From NCBI RefSeq assembly GCF_023734115.1, contig NZ_AP025737.1, positions 124,001 to 188,000 of the forward strand: a DNA stretch of 64,000 nucleotides. The letters run 5' to 3'. The notes under the pieces are model-generated. The model did not search any database, had not been told where the DNA came from, and saw nothing but the letters and a program-made list of their open reading frames with translations. Every line of letters starts with the position of its first letter. Within the stretch, counting starts at the first letter, position 1. Origin of the DNA: Herbiconiux sp. L3-i23. Lineage in GTDB: Bacteria; Actinomycetota; Actinomycetes; Actinomycetales; Microbacteriaceae. Positions 62,375 through 64,000 of this stretch are shown here, piece by piece. Position numbers and translations under genes: made by a program.

Positions 62375-63633
62375 CCCCGCACCCGCCCGCTCAGCGATCG
62401 GTGCCCGGCGCCGCTCGAGCGCTGGCGCACTGCCACGAGTTGGCGCGCATCAGCTCGCTCGACGACGCGATCGAACGCGTCCACCTCTCCACCGAGCACA
62501 AGATCGCGAACGCGCTCGCCGCCGCCTGGATGCAGGAGGTCGGACTCGACACCTGGGTCGACGAGGCGGGTAACCTCTGCGGACGCCTCGAGGGACACAA
62601 GCCCGGACTGCCGGCGCTGGTGCTCGGCAGCCACCTCGACACCGTCACCGACGCCGGCGCCTACGACGGCATGCTCGGTGTGATGCTCGCCATCGAGGTC
62701 GTCGATCGGATCCGACGCAGCGGTCGCCGCCTGCCCTTCGCTCTCGAAGTCGTCGGCTTCACCGACGAGGAGGGCACCCGATTCGGCAACGCACTGATGG
62801 GCAGCCGCGCCTTCGCCGGATTGTGGGACCCGGCATGGACCGAGCTGGAGGACCGCAAGGGCGTGACCCTCCGCGACGCGGCGAAGAACTTCGGACTCGA
62901 TCCCGACGCCATCGGCGACGCCGCCCGCCGCTCCGAAGACCTGGTCGGCTACCTCGAGACGCACATCGAGCAGGGCCCCTCCCTGCTCGACGCCGACCGG
63001 GCGCTCGCGGTGGTGTCATCCATCGCGGGTGCGCGACGGCTCGCGCTCACCGTGACCGGCCGGGCGGGTCACGCCGGCGGAACCCCGTACGCGCGCCGCC
63101 GGGACGCCCTGGTCGGCGCGAGCGAGATCATCGTCGAGATCGAGCGGATCGCGAAGCGCACCGACACCGTCGCGACCGTCGGCCGCGTGCGCGCCTTCCC
63201 GGGCGGCGTCAACGTCGTGCCCGGCGTCGCCCGGTTCTCGCTCGACCTGCGTGCCGAGTCGGACGAGCGGCGCGACGCCGCGTTCGAGGAGATCGAGGCG
63301 TTCGCCCGCGACGTCTGCGAACGCCGCGGGCTCGCCTGGCAGGCCGACGAGTTCTACCGCGCCGACGCCGTCGTCTGCGATCCCGCCTTGCGCTTCGCGG
63401 TGGAGCAGGGCATCCGCGCTACCGGTGACGACGAGCCGATGGTGCTGTGGAGCAGAGCGGGACACGACGGCATGGCGGTGCAGGCGGTCACCGGGTTCGC
63501 GATGCTCTTCCTACGCTGCGGCAATGACGGAGTCAGTCATCACCCCGACGAGATCGTCGCCGAATCCGACGTCGAGGCGGCGCTCGACGCCTTCGAGGCG
63601 ACGGTGCTGGCCGTCGCCGACGCGCGCGGCTGA
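62371..63633 (+). CDS. Allantoate-amidohydrolase-type M20 zinc hydrolase
   Basis: 420 residues, hydantoinase/carbamoylase branch of M20. Metal ligands visible in VLGSHLDTV (His), AYDGMLGV (Asp), FTDEEGTRF (Glu), ETHIEQGP (His) and GVSHHPDEI (His); dimerisation domain between residues 210 and 325 with GRAGHAGGTPYARRRDAL. Fits allantoate or ureidoglycolate-type amidohydrolases (AllC/PucF); N-carbamoyl-amino-acid hydrolase is the alternative. Start overlaps the PucG stop, so the products probably act in sequence: allantoate to ureidoglycine, then transamination. Confidence 0.9.
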   Translation: MTPHPPAQRSVPGAARALAHCHELARISSLDDAIERVHLSTEHKIANALAAAWMQEVGLDTWVDEAGNLCGRLEGHKPGLPALVLGSHLDTVTDAGAYDGMLGVMLAIEVVDRIRRSGRRLPFALEVVGFTDEEGTRFGNALMGSRAFAGLWDPAWTELEDRKGVTLRDAAKNFGLDPDAIGDAARRSEDLVGYLETHIEQGPSLLDADRALAVVSSIAGARRLALTVTGRAGHAGGTPYARRRDALVGASEIIVEIERIAKRTDTVATVGRVRAFPGGVNVVPGVARFSLDLRAESDERRDAAFEEIEAFARDVCERRGLAWQADEFYRADAVVCDPALRFAVEQGIRATGDDEPMVLWSRAGHDGMAVQAVTGFAMLFLRCGNDGVSHHPDEIVAESDVEAALDAFEATVLAVADARG

Positions 63634-63649
63634 CACGACCGCAGCGCAC

Positions 63650-64000
63650 TCACCGGTGGTCGATGTCGTCGCCCGACCAGAGGTCGCCGCACTCGACCTC
63701 GAGCGCGCCGGCGGCATGGAGGTAGGCGCCCGCGCCGTGATCGCCCTGCGACGCGGCTCGCGCTCCCGCCCAGTGATCGCGTCCGAGGAGCACGGGATGT
63801 CCGGGGTGGCCGCCGTAGACCGCCCTTCGCAGCGACGAGCCCGTCACGGGCGCGACGGTGATGATCCGCTCGACCGCGCTCGTCGGCATCGTGGGCACGT
63901 CCACCGGGACGATGAGGACCGCGGCGACATCGGTCCGGTCGAGAGCATCCAGCCCGGCGCGCAGCGAATCGCTGAGACCGGCGGAGATCGGAGGGGCCAT
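63650..64000 (-). CDS. MobA-like nucleotidyltransferase (MocA/PucB type), 5' part outside window
   Basis: C-terminal 116 residues of a MobA-like NTP transferase: SDSLRAGLDALDRTDVAAVLIVPVDVPTMPTSAVERII, YGGHPGHPVLLGRDHW, and the ending CGDLWSGDDIDHR. The ATG at the window edge is internal, since the GTP/CTP-binding N-terminus (LAAGxGxRxG) is missing and lies beyond 64000. Homologues add cytidylyl groups to molybdopterin for xanthine dehydrogenase; PucB is one such helper next to purine genes. Its position beside PucG and the allantoate enzyme fits that role. Confidence 0.85.
   Translation of the reverse strand: MAPPISAGLSDSLRAGLDALDRTDVAAVLIVPVDVPTMPTSAVERIITVAPVTGSSLRRAVYGGHPGHPVLLGRDHWAGARAASQGDHGAGAYLHAAGALEVECGDLWSGDDIDHR

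Overview
The window is a continuous piece of a high-GC actinobacterial chromosome, most likely from the Microbacteriaceae; the genus cannot be fixed from sequence alone. The pointers are: third codon positions almost always G or C; a complete-looking menaquinone block with actinobacterial-type short MenE, MenD, MenF and a demethylmenaquinone methyltransferase; a NusG with a long acidic N-terminal extension; secE-nusG-rplK-rplA behind a tRNA-Trp; an LPDTG surface protein; and many genes whose -10 box (TANNNT) lies exactly 6-7 nt before the start codon, the signature of leaderless mRNAs common in actinobacteria. No phage, transposase, CRISPR array or plasmid gene was found. No stretch over about 300 bases lacks a gene, unless the first M23 peptidase starts late, in which case about 320 bases (22005-22322) are structured leader.

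Layout. 1-6.8 kb: the 5' part of recQ, an AraC/GyrI-type regulator broken by an in-frame amber codon, a DUF1048-ABC exporter-MerR operon, and an HxlR-VOC pair. 6.9-17.5 kb: menaquinone synthesis (menB, a menE-Nudix fusion, menA, menD, menF, menG, polyprenyl diphosphate synthase) ending in a ferredoxin-NADP reductase; menC is not in the window. 17.6-30.5 kb: cardiolipin synthase, YajQ protein, tRNA-Tyr, a membrane methyltransferase, an inositol-monophosphatase-like enzyme, two M23 endopeptidase paralogues, a GH13 glucosidase, tRNA-Thr and tRNA-Met, a dehydrogenase, and an esterase-glycosyltransferase pair. 30.7-32.7 kb: hadA-hadB-murB, translationally coupled.

32.7-43.1 kb is a variable-looking stretch: a molybdopterin (SUOX-like) membrane oxidoreductase divergent from a fasciclin lipoprotein, an ABC exporter with its own two-component system, then a cassette (glycine-rich LPDTG protein, LuxR-type regulator, secreted-type esterase) bracketed by two inverted copies of the same 70-bp palindromic element. 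43.1-48.0 kb: aspartate aminotransferase, MarC protein, tRNA-Trp, secE, nusG, rplK, rplA. In mycobacteria hadABC lies directly before trpT-secE-nusG, so the 32.7-45 kb stretch can be read as material placed between two normally neighbouring blocks.

48-57.5 kb: a GNAT enzyme, a quinone-oxidoreductase-like enzyme, a MacB-type ABC exporter divergent from an OmpR/HK two-component pair, an MFS transporter, an epimerase and a DUF1275 membrane protein. 57.6-64 kb: a nitrogen-salvage block with an acetamidase/formamidase, an AtzH-domain/amidase fusion, a PucG-like ureidoglycine-glyoxylate aminotransferase, an allantoate-amidohydrolase-type M20 enzyme and the start of a MobA-like (PucB/MocA) cofactor gene. 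Together these suggest purine-ureide catabolism; the fused amidase is a candidate for the oxalurate or oxamate step that follows PucG.

Five repeat loci of four families of palindromic intergenic repeats (17.5, 21.0, 39.0/43.1 and 61.0 kb) occur, all between genes.
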